Source of the DNA: Variovorax guangxiensis
Lineage (GTDB): Bacteria; Pseudomonadota; Gammaproteobacteria; Burkholderiales; Burkholderiaceae_C
Length of the DNA stretch: 64,000 nucleotides
Direction of reading: 5' to 3'
Assembly (NCBI RefSeq): GCF_003952165.1
Contig: NZ_RXFT01000009.1
Location: forward strand, 186,001-250,000
Of this stretch, positions 8,900-18,541 are shown in pieces; positions within the stretch are counted from its first letter, which is position 1; each line of letters opens with the position of its first letter. The translations under genes were made by a program, and so were the position numbers. Under the pieces are notes generated by a model, which did not search any database, was not told where the DNA came from, and saw only the letters and a list, made by a program, of their open reading frames with translations.

Positions 8900-8929
8900 A
8901 TTATACGAAGAATGCCCTGGCACAGGCAA
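8900..8929 (-). promoter_or_regulatory. Promoter of rplM-rpsI
   Basis: On the minus strand there is a perfect -10 TATAAT (8900-8905) and a -35-like TTGCCT (8924-8929) separated by 18 bp. The predicted start near 8893 leaves about 120 nt of leader before the rplM ATG. The leader can fold a CUUCGC/GCGAAG stem. L13/S9 operons are autoregulated in some bacteria, so the leader is a reasonable control site, but that is inference. Confidence 0.7.
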
Positions 8930-8972
8930 ATTCGCGCTTCTGCGGCCCCAACACCGTTACCATCCTCCCCCT

Positions 8973-9926
8973 ATGTTCAGTTACCGCCACGCCTTCCATG
9001 CCGGCAACCACGCCGACGTGCTCAAGCACACGGTGCTGATTGCCACGCTCGACCACCTGCTCGAAAAAGAGGCAGCGCTGACGGTCGTCGACACCCACGC
9101 CGGCGCCGGCCTCTACCGCCTGGACGGCGACTACGCCGGCACCAGCGGCGAGGCGGCAGACGGCGTCCTGCGCCTTCTTTCGGACAAGAAAGAGCCCGCC
9201 ACGCCCGCTCCTGCGGCAAAGCCTGCTATCAAAAAAGCAGCACCCGAAGCCGAAGCCCCGCTGGCCGACGCCATTGCCCGCTACCTGAGCGTGATCAGCG
9301 ACTTCAACCCCAAGGGCGGCGCCCGCGTCTACCCCGGCTCACCCTTCATCGTGCAGCACCTGCTGCGCGACCACGACAAGCTCAAGCTGTTCGAGCTGCA
9401 CCCCACCGACGCGCGCACCCTGGACGCCAACATCGCCCAGCTGGAGGCCGGCCGCCAGATCGCCGTGCTGCGCGAGGACGGCTTCGGCAGCGCCACCAAG
9501 TTCCTGCCGCCGCCGTCGCGCCGCGCGCTGGTGCTGATGGACCCCAGCTACGAGATGAAGACCGACTACGGCCGCGTGCTCGACTTCATGGCCGAGGCGC
9601 TCAAGCGCTTCGCCACCGGCACCTACGCGGTCTGGTATCCGATCATTCCGCGCCCCGAGGCGCACGACCTGCCGCGGCGGCTCAAGACGATGGCGACCAA
9701 GGCCGGCAAGTCGTGGCTGCACGCCACGCTGACGGTCAAGTCCAGCAAGATCACGAAAGATGCCGCCTCGGGTGAAACGCACCGGCCGGGCCTGCCGGCC
9801 AGCGGCATGTTCCTGATCAACCCGCCCTACACGCTGAAGCCGATGCTGGCGGCCGCACTGCCGCAGCTGGTGGAGCGCCTGGGCCAGGACCGCAACGCCG
9901 CCTTCTCGCTCGATTCGGGCGGCTGA
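8973..9926 (+). CDS. rlmJ: 23S rRNA (adenine2030-N6)-methyltransferase RlmJ
   Basis: Methylates N6 of A2030 in 23S rRNA using SAM. The protein has 317 residues. The conserved N-terminus FSYRHAFHAGNHADVLKH and the SAM-site segment VVDTHAGAGLY (about 38-48) are clear. The catalytic motif IV reads DPSYE (190-194), where the usual amino-methyltransferase motif is DPPY. The C-terminal INPPYTL and substrate-side GTYAVWYPI segments are present. A Pro/Ala/Lys-rich insertion (about 74-95) makes it longer than the roughly 280-residue E. coli enzyme. It diverges from rplM. Confidence 0.95.
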   Translation: MFSYRHAFHAGNHADVLKHTVLIATLDHLLEKEAALTVVDTHAGAGLYRLDGDYAGTSGEAADGVLRLLSDKKEPATPAPAAKPAIKKAAPEAEAPLADAIARYLSVISDFNPKGGARVYPGSPFIVQHLLRDHDKLKLFELHPTDARTLDANIAQLEAGRQIAVLREDGFGSATKFLPPPSRRALVLMDPSYEMKTDYGRVLDFMAEALKRFATGTYAVWYPIIPRPEAHDLPRRLKTMATKAGKSWLHATLTVKSSKITKDAASGETHRPGLPASGMFLINPPYTLKPMLAAALPQLVERLGQDRNAAFSLDSGG

Positions 9927-9949
9927 GCCGGCCGAATCTCCCAACCTTT

Positions 9950-10630
9950 TTACTTGCGACGCCGGGGCGGCACCGCCGCCTTGCGCCGAACCGGAACCGG
10001 CGCCCGCGCCCGTTGCTGCGAGGGCTCGCTCGACGCCGCCGGCGCCGCCGCATCGCCGGCTTCGACCGGCAGGCCGCCGCAGCGCATGCCGTCGCGGTCG
10101 ATCACCGTCAGAGCCACCTGCTTGATGCCCAGCCCCGTCAGGCCGATCCGGTCGGCCGCCGCGCGGCTCAGGTCGATCACCCGGCCTGCCGCGTAGGGCC
10201 CGCGGTCGTTGATGCGCACCAGCACCTCGCTGCCGTTGACGAGGCTGCGAACGCACACGCGCGTGTTAAAGGGAAGGGTCTTGTGCGCCGCCGTCATGGC
10301 GGTCATGTCGAAGCGCTCGCCGCTGGCGGTCTTGCGCTGGTGGAACTGGATGCCGTACCACGAGGCGCCGCCGCGCTCGAAGATCTCGCGCGGCCCGTCG
10401 TCGGGCACGCCGTCGTCCGGCGCCTGCTCGCCCGTGCCGGAGACGGCGAGGTCATAGCGCACCGCCGGAACGCTGGAGCGCGCGGCCGCGCCCGGAGGCA
10501 CCGCGATGGCGCGAGGCAGGGGCAGCAATTTCGCGTTGCCCTCGGCGTCGGTCGCAGGCGGCATGGCGCATCCCGCGAGAACGCAGGTCGCCGCGGCAAG
10601 CGCCGCCCGAAGCCCCGCGCGCCCTCTCAA
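9950..10630 (-). CDS. rlpA: RlpA-like septal lytic transglycosylase lipoprotein, lacking SPOR domain
   Basis: A 226-residue outer-membrane lipoprotein. The double-psi beta-barrel domain shows GGASWYGIQF, TASGERFD, AAHKTLPFNTRV, VRINDRGPY and GRVIDLSRAAADRIGL, the RlpA signature. RlpA enzymes cleave denuded glycan strands at the septum. I chose the TTG at 10630, which overlaps the metF stop as TTGA and leads into a signal sequence with lipobox LAGC; the nearest upstream ATG would run through metF. Unlike E. coli RlpA there is no C-terminal SPOR domain, only an Arg/Pro/Ala-rich tail. It is last in the ahcY-tlyA-metF-rlpA unit. Confidence 0.88.
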   Translation of the reverse strand: MRGRAGLRAALAAATCVLAGCAMPPATDAEGNAKLLPLPRAIAVPPGAAARSSVPAVRYDLAVSGTGEQAPDDGVPDDGPREIFERGGASWYGIQFHQRKTASGERFDMTAMTAAHKTLPFNTRVCVRSLVNGSEVLVRINDRGPYAAGRVIDLSRAAADRIGLTGLGIKQVALTVIDRDGMRCGGLPVEAGDAAAPAASSEPSQQRARAPVPVRRKAAVPPRRRK

Positions 10631-11451
10631 TCGAGGCGCTCCAGCACAGCCAGCGTGGCCGCCGACTGGTTCATCGTGTAGAAGTGCAGCGCCGGTGCGC
10701 CGCCTTCCTGCAGGCGCGCGCACAGGTCGGTGACCACGTCGAGGCCGAAGGCCTTGATCGACGCCGTGTCGTCGCCGAAGCTCTGCAGCCGCAGGCGGAT
10801 CCAGCGCGGGATCTCGGCGCCGCAGGCGTCGGAGAAGCGCATGAGCTGCGTCGAGCTCGTGATCGGCATGATGCCCGGCACGATCGGGGTGTCGAGCCCG
10901 AGCTTGCGAACGTCGTCGACGAAGCGGAAGTACGCCTCGGGGCTGAAGAAGTACTGCGTGATCGCCGAATCGGCGCCCGCCTTCACCTTGGCGGCGAAGG
11001 CCTGCAGGTCGGCTTCGGGCGAGCGGGCCTGCGGGTGGATCTCGGGGTAGCAGGCCACCTCGATGTGGAAGTCGCGGCCGGTCTCCTCGCGGATGAAGCC
11101 GACGAGGTCGCTCGCGTACTGGAACTCGCCGCCGATGCCATAGCCGCTGGGCAGGTCACCGCGCAGGGCCACCAGGCGTTTGACGCCCATGGCCTTCAGT
11201 TCGGCGAGCTGCTCGCGCACGGTGGCGCGCGTGGCGCCGATGCACGAGAAGTGGCTCGCGGCGTCCACGCCCTCGGCCAGGATCTCCTGCACCGCGCCGA
11301 AGGTGCCCTGGTGCGTGGACCCGCCCGCGCCGTAGGTGACCGAGCAGAACTGCGGCTTGCGCGCATAGAGCTGCTGGCGCACCGCGCGCAGTTTGACCGC
11401 GCCTTCGGGCGTCTTGGTCGGAAAGAATTCGAAACTCAACGGAAGGCGCAC
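10627..11451 (-). CDS. metF: 5,10-methylenetetrahydrofolate reductase
   Basis: FAD enzyme that reduces methylene-THF to methyl-THF, the methyl donor for methionine synthesis. The 274-residue protein begins LPLSFEFFPTKTPEG and has VTYGAGGST, the flavin-site region LVALRGDLP and YPEIHPQA, and PGIMPITS, all characteristic. The start is GTG at 11451, after AAGGAG, matching the family N-terminus. It lies 10 bp after tlyA in the riboswitch-led operon, so methyl-group supply responds to SAH. Confidence 0.96.
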   Translation of the reverse strand: MRLPLSFEFFPTKTPEGAVKLRAVRQQLYARKPQFCSVTYGAGGSTHQGTFGAVQEILAEGVDAASHFSCIGATRATVREQLAELKAMGVKRLVALRGDLPSGYGIGGEFQYASDLVGFIREETGRDFHIEVACYPEIHPQARSPEADLQAFAAKVKAGADSAITQYFFSPEAYFRFVDDVRKLGLDTPIVPGIMPITSSTQLMRFSDACGAEIPRWIRLRLQSFGDDTASIKAFGLDVVTDLCARLQEGGAPALHFYTMNQSAATLAVLERLD

Positions 11452-11461
11452 CTGCGTCTCC

Positions 11462-12238
11462 TTAGGAACCGTTCGCGCGCACGGCGCGCTCGGCATGAAT
11501 GAAAAACTCGCGGTTGCCGTCGCCACCGGCGATCGGGCTGTCGAACCACTGCAGCACCCGCAGGCCGAGCGCCTCGCAGGCATCGCGCAGGCGCTTCTCG
11601 ACCACCGCGTACATCGACTCGTCTCGTACGATGCCGCCCTTGCCGACCTGGCCGGGCTGCAGCTCGAACTGCGGCTTGACCAGCATCAGCAAGCGGCCCT
11701 CGTCGGCCAGAAACTCGACCACCGCCGGCAACACCAGCGTGAGCGAGATGAACGACAGATCGCCCACGATCAGGTCGAAACGCGACTCGCCCTCCTCGCC
11801 CAGATCGTCGGCCGAGAGAGCGCGCGCATTGACGCCCTCGATGACCACCACGCGCTCGTCCTCGCGCAGCCGCGCATGCAGCTGCCCATGGCCGACGTCA
11901 ACGCCCACCACCCTGGCGGCGCCGCGCTGCAGCAGGCAATCGGTGAAGCCGCCGGTCGACTGGCCCACGTCGAGGCACAGCTTGCCGGCGGCGTCGATAC
12001 CGCTCGCCGCCAGAGCGCCTTCGAGCTTGAGCCCGCCGCGCGACACGTAGCGCGCTTCCGCCGCGTCGAGCAACTCGAGCTCGGCCGATTCGGGCACGTC
12101 GTCCTTGTTCTTGACGACGTCGCGCCACGCGTCGCCCGAGCCAGCATCACGCCAGCGCAAGCCGCCGGCAATGAGCCGCACGGCCTGCGAACGCGATGCG
12201 GCAAGGCCGCGCTCCACCAGCAACTGATCGGCGCGCAT
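11462..12238 (-). CDS. tlyA: TlyA-type rRNA 2'-O-methyltransferase / hemolysin-like (S4 + FtsJ domains)
   Basis: A 258-residue SAM-dependent RNA methyltransferase. The N-terminal S4 RNA-binding domain (about 1-65, MRADQLLVERGLAASRSQA) is followed by a Rossmann methyltransferase domain with CLDVGQSTGGFTDCLLQ (SAM motif I), VIEGVNAR, DLIVGDLSFISL and LVKPQFE. TlyA in mycobacteria methylates C1409 of 16S and C1920 of 23S rRNA; the site here is unproven. It is embedded between ahcY and metF (17-bp and 10-bp gaps), so a SAH-producing enzyme is co-expressed with the SAH hydrolase. Confidence 0.9.
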   Translation of the reverse strand: MRADQLLVERGLAASRSQAVRLIAGGLRWRDAGSGDAWRDVVKNKDDVPESAELELLDAAEARYVSRGGLKLEGALAASGIDAAGKLCLDVGQSTGGFTDCLLQRGAARVVGVDVGHGQLHARLREDERVVVIEGVNARALSADDLGEEGESRFDLIVGDLSFISLTLVLPAVVEFLADEGRLLMLVKPQFELQPGQVGKGGIVRDESMYAVVEKRLRDACEALGLRVLQWFDSPIAGGDGNREFFIHAERAVRANGS

Positions 12239-12255
12239 GCGTTGGCTGTCGCCGC

Positions 12256-13695
<1,440 letters not shown>

Positions 13696-13741
13696 GGGAA
13701 CTCCAACAAAACTGGTTTGAAAGATGCCGCCGGATACGGGG

Positions 13742-13774
13742 AAAAAGGCTCACCGCAAGAACAGCGGGTGAGCG
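13742..13774 (-). terminator. Regulatory terminator of the SAH riboswitch
   Basis: On the minus strand the arms GCUCACCCGC (13773-13764) and GCGGUGAGC (13756-13748) pair with one bulged C and are followed by UUUUU (13746-13742). The first four bases of the 5' arm overlap the 3' strand of the aptamer, so the two structures exclude each other. It is upstream of ahcY, so it acts as an attenuator. Confidence 0.75.
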
Positions 13775-13834
13775 TCGTTGCGATATGTGGTCCGAGCCTC
13801 ACGCCTGACGGCGCTGCAACGCTCCTCGGAGCGG
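13769..13834 (-). ncRNA. SAH riboswitch aptamer upstream of ahcY
   Basis: The leader matches the S-adenosylhomocysteine riboswitch consensus. On the minus strand it reads CCGAGGAGCGUUGCAGC, then CAGGC..GAGGCUCGG, then AACGACGCUC. CCGAG pairs with CUCGG, and GAGCG pairs with CGCUC (13774-13770). The family is known to raise expression of ahcY and metF genes when SAH is bound. Here the CGCUC strand is also part of the downstream terminator, which gives a visible ON-switch logic. Confidence 0.88.
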
Positions 13835-13837
13835 CGG

Positions 13838-13866
13838 ATTGTAGACGGGGCACGAGCGGGCGCCAA
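13838..13866 (-). promoter_or_regulatory. Promoter of the ahcY operon
   Basis: -10 TACAAT (13838-13843) and -35 TTGGCG (13861-13866) with an ideal 17-bp spacer on the minus strand. The transcript would begin near 13831, exactly at the start of the riboswitch aptamer. Confidence 0.75.
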
Positions 13867-13992
13867 TGCTCGGGGTTTGGCCGGCATTTGTCATCCCCGG
13901 CATGTCATTGACCTCTGGTTACGATTTCAACAGGTTCGGTTCAGGAGCCGCCGGCTTGCTGCCGAGCCCACTTGAAAACAAAAGGACACGAC

Positions 13993-16074
13993 ATGAGGAA
14001 GAGGATGACGAGGTATCTCGCGAGCTGGGGCATGGTCGCCTTGCTGGCGGCCTGCGGAGGGGGCGGAGGAGGAGGAGGATCCGGCCTCTCGCTGTCGTCG
14101 GGCGGCAGCGGGAAACCCGAGGTCGCGGCAGCCAAGACCCTGGGCACGCCCGACGCGCGCAACGGCAGCTACCGCGTCTACGCGGCCAACGGCACGCAGC
14201 AGCAGCTCTCGGTCGATTTCGACGCCGGCAGCTACACGATGACGGACAACCTCGGCGCGGCCGAGTCCGGCACTTTCGCCGAAGACTTCACCGAGCCCGG
14301 CACCTATGTGTTCGCGAGTGGCCGCATCACGACCGCGGCCAACACCTCGCGCTTTCGCGTGACCACCGACACCATCGTCGGCGCGTTCCCGTTCCAGACC
14401 GCGTATTCGAGCCCCGCCGCGTACGCCGCGCAGCCCTTCGTGGCGGCGCGCGACTTCGTCACCACCGCCGCGCTGATCGACGGCACCTACAACCGCTTCA
14501 GCATCACGCGCAGCCCCGGCGGCGTGCAGGACTCGACGATCCTCTCGATGCGCCTGTCGGGCAGCGGCACGGTGCTGGAGTTCTGCAACGACTCGATCAT
14601 CTACAGGATCGACCTCTGCCCCGCCGCCTCGAAGCGCACCTACGCCGTCACGGCGGGCGTCGACGACGCCTGGGTCGCGACCAACGTGGCCAACAGCAGC
14701 GACGTCGCCAACTTCCGCGTGGCGCGCATCGGCGGGCAGAACGTGTACCTCGGCGGTGGCGTCAGCGTCTCGCCGGCCCAGCAGTTCATGCGCATCGGCC
14801 TGCCCGAATCTTCGAGCTGGCCGACCACGCGCGGCATCGGTTCGTCGACCACGGGCAGCTGGGGCACGAACCTGATCAGCACCACCAGCTCGGTGCGCAC
14901 CTCCACCGGCACGGACGACACCTTCGGCACCCTCACGATGCCGGTGGACAGCACGGCCTACACGAACCAGCCCCTGGGCATCCGCGGCGTCAACTTCACC
15001 GGCGCGAGCAAGTACTTCGCGATGCAGGCCGGCGAGCTGTCGGTGCTGGTCGGCGCACGCAACAACACCGCCACGCAGGGCTACATCCAGTTCAACCTGA
15101 TCGACACCGGCGCCACGCCCGACGCGCGCAACGGCCGCTACAAGGTCTACGCCACCAACGGCTCGCGGCAGACGCTGGCGCTGAACCTCGACAGCAAGCG
15201 CTACGAGATGACCGATGCCGCCGGCACCGTCGCCTCGGGCAGCTTCGCCGAGGACACGACGGAAGCGGGCAGCTTCATCTTCGACAGCAGCCGCATCACG
15301 AGTCCCGCGAACACGGCGCGCTTCCGCTTCACGACGGACACGGTGGTCGGCGCGTTCCCGTTCGCGGTCGCGCAGGTCACGCCCGAGAGCTACGCCGTGC
15401 GGCCCTTCGTGGCATCGCGTGCGCTTGTGAAGACGCAGAGCGCCCTCGACGGCACCTACAACCGGCTGGGCATCAACATGACGGCCACCGGCGGCGATTC
15501 GTCGATCACCCAGATCCAGATCGCCAACGGCGGCACCGTGCTCTATCTGTGCAACGACAACGTGATCTACCGGATCGACAACTGTCCTTCCGCATCCGTG
15601 CTGACGTACACCGTGTCGGCCGGCACCACCGTGGACACCTGGCGCATCGTGAACGTGGCCAATCCGTCGGACAACGGCACCTTCGCGGTCGCGCGCGTCG
15701 GAGGCGAGAACATCTACCTCTCGGCCGGCAACGTGGCGTCGACGCCCCCGAGGTCGGTGTTCCGCATCGGCCTGCCCGAACGCGCCACATGGCCCACCGT
15801 CATCGCGCGCGGCGGCGCCACCAGCGGCGGATGGGGCAACACGGGGCTCGACGCGTCGTACTACACGCGCACGCAGACGCTGCCCGACGGCACCAGCGCC
15901 ACGCTCGCCGCGACGCTGGGTTCGATGGGCACGAACGGCCCGCTCAACATGCGCGCGGCGACCTTCACCGGCCCGAACTACCACTTCGCCAGCCAAAGCA
16001 GCAAGCTCTTCGCGATGGTCGGCTCGCGCAACCCGGCCACGGCCGGCGCGATGGAGATCGACCTGATCGACTGA
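13993..16074 (+). CDS. Large surface/periplasmic lipoprotein built of two tandem about 320-residue repeats
   Basis: A 693-residue protein that I cannot assign to a named family. The signal peptide ends in lipobox LLAAC (C21), followed by eight glycines, a flexible linker common in Burkholderiales lipoproteins. The rest is two copies of one unit, residues about 52-374 and 375-693. Both begin TPDARNG and carry the blocks GSFAED/GTFAED, RITxxANTxRF, VGAFPF, DGTYNR, CND.IIYRID..CP, GQNVYL/GENIYL and RIGLPE. Each unit has two cysteines 11 residues apart in the CND..CP segment, suggesting a disulfide. The composition is rich in Ser, Thr, Gly and Asn, as in beta-rich exported proteins. The ATG at 13993 follows AAAGGA. 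It is transcribed alone and ends in a strong terminator. Confidence 0.7.
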   Translation: MRKRMTRYLASWGMVALLAACGGGGGGGGSGLSLSSGGSGKPEVAAAKTLGTPDARNGSYRVYAANGTQQQLSVDFDAGSYTMTDNLGAAESGTFAEDFTEPGTYVFASGRITTAANTSRFRVTTDTIVGAFPFQTAYSSPAAYAAQPFVAARDFVTTAALIDGTYNRFSITRSPGGVQDSTILSMRLSGSGTVLEFCNDSIIYRIDLCPAASKRTYAVTAGVDDAWVATNVANSSDVANFRVARIGGQNVYLGGGVSVSPAQQFMRIGLPESSSWPTTRGIGSSTTGSWGTNLISTTSSVRTSTGTDDTFGTLTMPVDSTAYTNQPLGIRGVNFTGASKYFAMQAGELSVLVGARNNTATQGYIQFNLIDTGATPDARNGRYKVYATNGSRQTLALNLDSKRYEMTDAAGTVASGSFAEDTTEAGSFIFDSSRITSPANTARFRFTTDTVVGAFPFAVAQVTPESYAVRPFVASRALVKTQSALDGTYNRLGINMTATGGDSSITQIQIANGGTVLYLCNDNVIYRIDNCPSASVLTYTVSAGTTVDTWRIVNVANPSDNGTFAVARVGGENIYLSAGNVASTPPRSVFRIGLPERATWPTVIARGGATSGGWGNTGLDASYYTRTQTLPDGTSATLAATLGSMGTNGPLNMRAATFTGPNYHFASQSSKLFAMVGSRNPATAGAMEIDLID

Positions 16075-16104
16075 CGCCGCGGGCGCTTCGCCCTGAAGGC
16101 CAGG

Positions 16105-16142
16105 AAGGCCGCATGCCGCGCTCGTGGCATGCGGCCTTTTTT
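16105..16142 (+). terminator. Strong intrinsic terminator after the repeat lipoprotein
   Basis: A perfect 13-bp stem: AAGGCCGCATGCC (16105-16117) and GGCATGCGGCCTT (16126-16138), loop of 8, then a T run to 16142. It could also work weakly in reverse. Confidence 0.92.
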
Positions 16143-16234
16143 CATTGCTCATTCAGGCCTAAGACGGCCGCCAGCACGTTTCGCCGACGCGACGTACATT
16201 GGCCGGCCCACAGCCCCTCCCCTGAAAAGCCAAC

Positions 16235-16885
16235 ATGAAGATCCACTCCTCCAGCACGCCCAGGACCTTGCTCTCGGCCCTTGCTGCCGCCGCCGGCCTG
16301 GCCGTCGCCCTGCTTTCGGCCATCGCGTCCGCCCAGAGCGCCGACACCGTCCGCATCCGCGGCACTCTCGTGCGCGTCGATGCGAACACCCTGGTCGTGC
16401 AGGACCGCACCGGCGAGGTCGTCTCGCTCGCGCGCCCGGCCGACCTGTCGGTATCCGAGGTCTATCCGATCAAGCTCTCGGACATCAGGCGCGGCAGCTT
16501 CATCGGCACCGCCGCCATGCCGCAGGCCGACGGCACGCAGAAGGCGCTCGAAGTGGTCGTGTTCCCCGAGGCCGCGCGCGGCACCGGCGAAGGCCATCGC
16601 CCATGGGACCTGCTGCCCGAAAGCACCATGACCAACGCCACCGTCGCCGACCTGGGCGCGGCGCCGAAGTCGGTGCGCGGCGGCCAGCAGCTGCACCTGA
16701 CCTACAAGGGTGGAGAGAAAACCGTCGTGGTGCCGCCCGACGTGCCGGTGGTCACCTTCCGCCCCGGCACCGATGCGCTGCTGGTACCCGGCGCCCGGGT
16801 GCTGGTCAATGCGCAGGAGAAGAACGGTACGCCCACGGCCTTGCGCGTGACGGCCGGGCGCAACGGCTTCGCGCCGCCGATGTAG
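16235..16885 (+). CDS. Periplasmic protein with OB-like beta repeats (DUF5666-like), unknown function
   Basis: A 216-residue exported protein with a signal peptide ending near ASAQ (about residue 34). The mature part begins VRIRGTLVRVDANTLVVQDRTGEVVSL, a pattern typical of small OB-like DUF5666-type domains. A second similar stretch ends in GARVLVNAQEKNGTPTALRVTAGR. No catalytic motif, transmembrane helix or metal cluster is visible. It stands alone between the lipoprotein terminator and the phasin gene. The DUF5666 resemblance is by eye only. Confidence 0.6.
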   Translation: MKIHSSSTPRTLLSALAAAAGLAVALLSAIASAQSADTVRIRGTLVRVDANTLVVQDRTGEVVSLARPADLSVSEVYPIKLSDIRRGSFIGTAAMPQADGTQKALEVVVFPEAARGTGEGHRPWDLLPESTMTNATVADLGAAPKSVRGGQQLHLTYKGGEKTVVVPPDVPVVTFRPGTDALLVPGARVLVNAQEKNGTPTALRVTAGRNGFAPPM

Positions 16886-17055
16886 GCCCCGAAGCCGGCA
16901 ACGGACGCGGGCACGCACCCAAGGGAAATCCCGCAGGCATTTTTGTCGCTGCGGCGACCTCCGGCGCACCGGCGCGGCGTATCGTGGCGAGGGATTTTTG
17001 CCGTCAGGCTGGTCCTCGCCATCCAAACGTCCACCGTCACAGGAGATTCCGCACC

Positions 17056-17556
17056 ATGGCCACTGCCAAGAAAGCCGCCGCCAAGAAGACCACCGCCAGC
17101 AGCAGCACCAGCACCGCCGGCGCGAAGAAGGCGGCGCCCGATGCCGCGGACATGCTCAATCCGCTGAAGGGCATGGCCGACCGGCTGCAGAGCCTCAACC
17201 TGACCGGTGGCGCCGGCAAGCTGCTGGAAAGCGGCCGCAAGGACCTGGCGGCGCTGATGGAGGCCAACGAGAAGTCGTACAAGGGCCTGCAGACCGTCGT
17301 GCAGCGGCAGACGGAAATGATCAAGAGCGCCATCTCCGAGTGGCAGACCGCCGCCAAGGAAATGCCCGGCAAGGACCCGAAGGAAAACCTCGCCAAGCTC
17401 GACGAGCTCGGCCGCCAGTCGTTCCAGCGCGCCATCGACGACATCAAGGAGCTGGCAAACCTCGCCGCCAAGTCGCAGGCCGATGCCTTCGACGTGGTGC
17501 GCCAGCGCATCCAGGCGAACGTGGACGAAGTGACGAAGATGCTGCAGCGCAAGTAA
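17056..17556 (+). CDS. Phasin-family PHA granule protein
   Basis: A 166-residue phasin, which coats polyhydroxyalkanoate granules and controls their size. The N-terminus is a Lys/Ala-rich low-complexity segment (about 1-30). The rest is amphipathic helix and predicted coiled coil (about 40-165), with the phasin pattern around FQRAIDDIKELANLAAKSQADAFDVVRQRIQANVDEV read in pieces. AGGAGA precedes the ATG by 9 bp. It opens a block with a hydrolase, a PhaE-like subunit and PhaC, which supports the call. Confidence 0.85.
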   Translation: MATAKKAAAKKTTASSSTSTAGAKKAAPDAADMLNPLKGMADRLQSLNLTGGAGKLLESGRKDLAALMEANEKSYKGLQTVVQRQTEMIKSAISEWQTAAKEMPGKDPKENLAKLDELGRQSFQRAIDDIKELANLAAKSQADAFDVVRQRIQANVDEVTKMLQRK

Positions 17557-17575
17557 TACGCTTGCGCGCCCGGCC

Positions 17576-18496
17576 ATGACCGCAGCCCCGCCCCGCGTCG
17601 AGCAACGCACGCGCGCCAACGGCATCGAGCTGGCCTGGGACAGCTTCGGCGATCCGGCCGCCGAGCCGCTGCTGCTGGTGATGGGCCTCGGCGCGCAGAT
17701 GGTGGCGTGGGACGACGCCTTCTGCGCCCGGCTCGCCGAGGCCGGCGGGCACCGCGTGATCCGATTCGACAACCGCGACATCGGCCATTCGACGCACCTC
17801 ACCCTGCTGGGCGTGCCCGACATCCAGGCGCTGATGGCGCAGGCGATGGCCGGGCTGCCGCTGCGAGCGCCCTACGACCTGCGCGACATGGCGGCCGACT
17901 GCGTCGGGCTGCTCGACGCGCTGGGCATCGCCCGGGCGCACATCGTGGGCGCCTCCATGGGCGGCGCCATCGGGCAGGAGCTGTGCATCCACCATCCGCA
18001 GCGCATGCTGTCGTTCACCAGCATCATGTCGAGCACCGGCGCGCCGGGACTGCCGCCGCCCACGCCCGAGGCGATGGCAGTGCTGTTCTCGCCCGCGCCG
18101 ACCACCTTCGCGGCCTACCAGGCGCACTACGCGAAGGTGTGGCGCGTGCTGCGCGGACCCGGCAGCTTTCCGCTCGACGAAGCGCGCGACGCCGAGAAGG
18201 CGCAACTCGTCTTCCTGCGCGGGCTCAACCCGGCCGGCGTGGCGCGGCAGCTCGCGGCCATCCTGGCCTCGGGCAACCGCAAGCCCGCGCTGCGCAACGT
18301 GCGCGTGCCCACGCTGGTGATCCACGGCGACGACGACCCGCTGGTGCCGGTGGCCTGCGGCGTCGACGTGGCCGATGCGATAGCGGGCTCGCAGCTGCTG
18401 CGCATCCCCGGCATGGGGCATGCGTTGCCGATCCCGATGTGGCCGCAGATCGTCGACGCCATCGCGGCGCACACGGCGCGGCACGCCGGCACCTGA
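17576..18496 (+). CDS. Alpha/beta hydrolase (RdmC/EstA-like)
   Basis: A 306-residue alpha/beta-fold hydrolase without a signal peptide. The nucleophile elbow is GASMGG, the acid lies in HGDDDPLVP and the base in GMGHALP, so the Ser-Asp-His triad is complete. The oxyanion region LLVMGLGAQMVAW and FDNRDIGHS resembles the aclacinomycin methylesterase group. It lies 19 bp after the phasin gene and 45 bp before the PhaE-like gene. A role in PHA or hydroxyacyl-ester turnover is plausible by context but not shown by sequence. Confidence 0.8.
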   Translation: MTAAPPRVEQRTRANGIELAWDSFGDPAAEPLLLVMGLGAQMVAWDDAFCARLAEAGGHRVIRFDNRDIGHSTHLTLLGVPDIQALMAQAMAGLPLRAPYDLRDMAADCVGLLDALGIARAHIVGASMGGAIGQELCIHHPQRMLSFTSIMSSTGAPGLPPPTPEAMAVLFSPAPTTFAAYQAHYAKVWRVLRGPGSFPLDEARDAEKAQLVFLRGLNPAGVARQLAAILASGNRKPALRNVRVPTLVIHGDDDPLVPVACGVDVADAIAGSQLLRIPGMGHALPIPMWPQIVDAIAAHTARHAGT

Positions 18497-18541
18497 GACG
18501 GCGACGACAAGAAAGAACAAGGCGACAAGGGAGCATCCGCC

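Noticed and set aside
5910-8970. Very long open frame on the plus strand antisense to mdtD, erpA, rpsI and rplM, running into rlmJ
   Set aside because: High-GC codon structure of the minus-strand genes keeps the opposite strand open. The translation is rich in Arg, His, Gln and Gly with no domain; only its end, from 8973, is a real gene (rlmJ).
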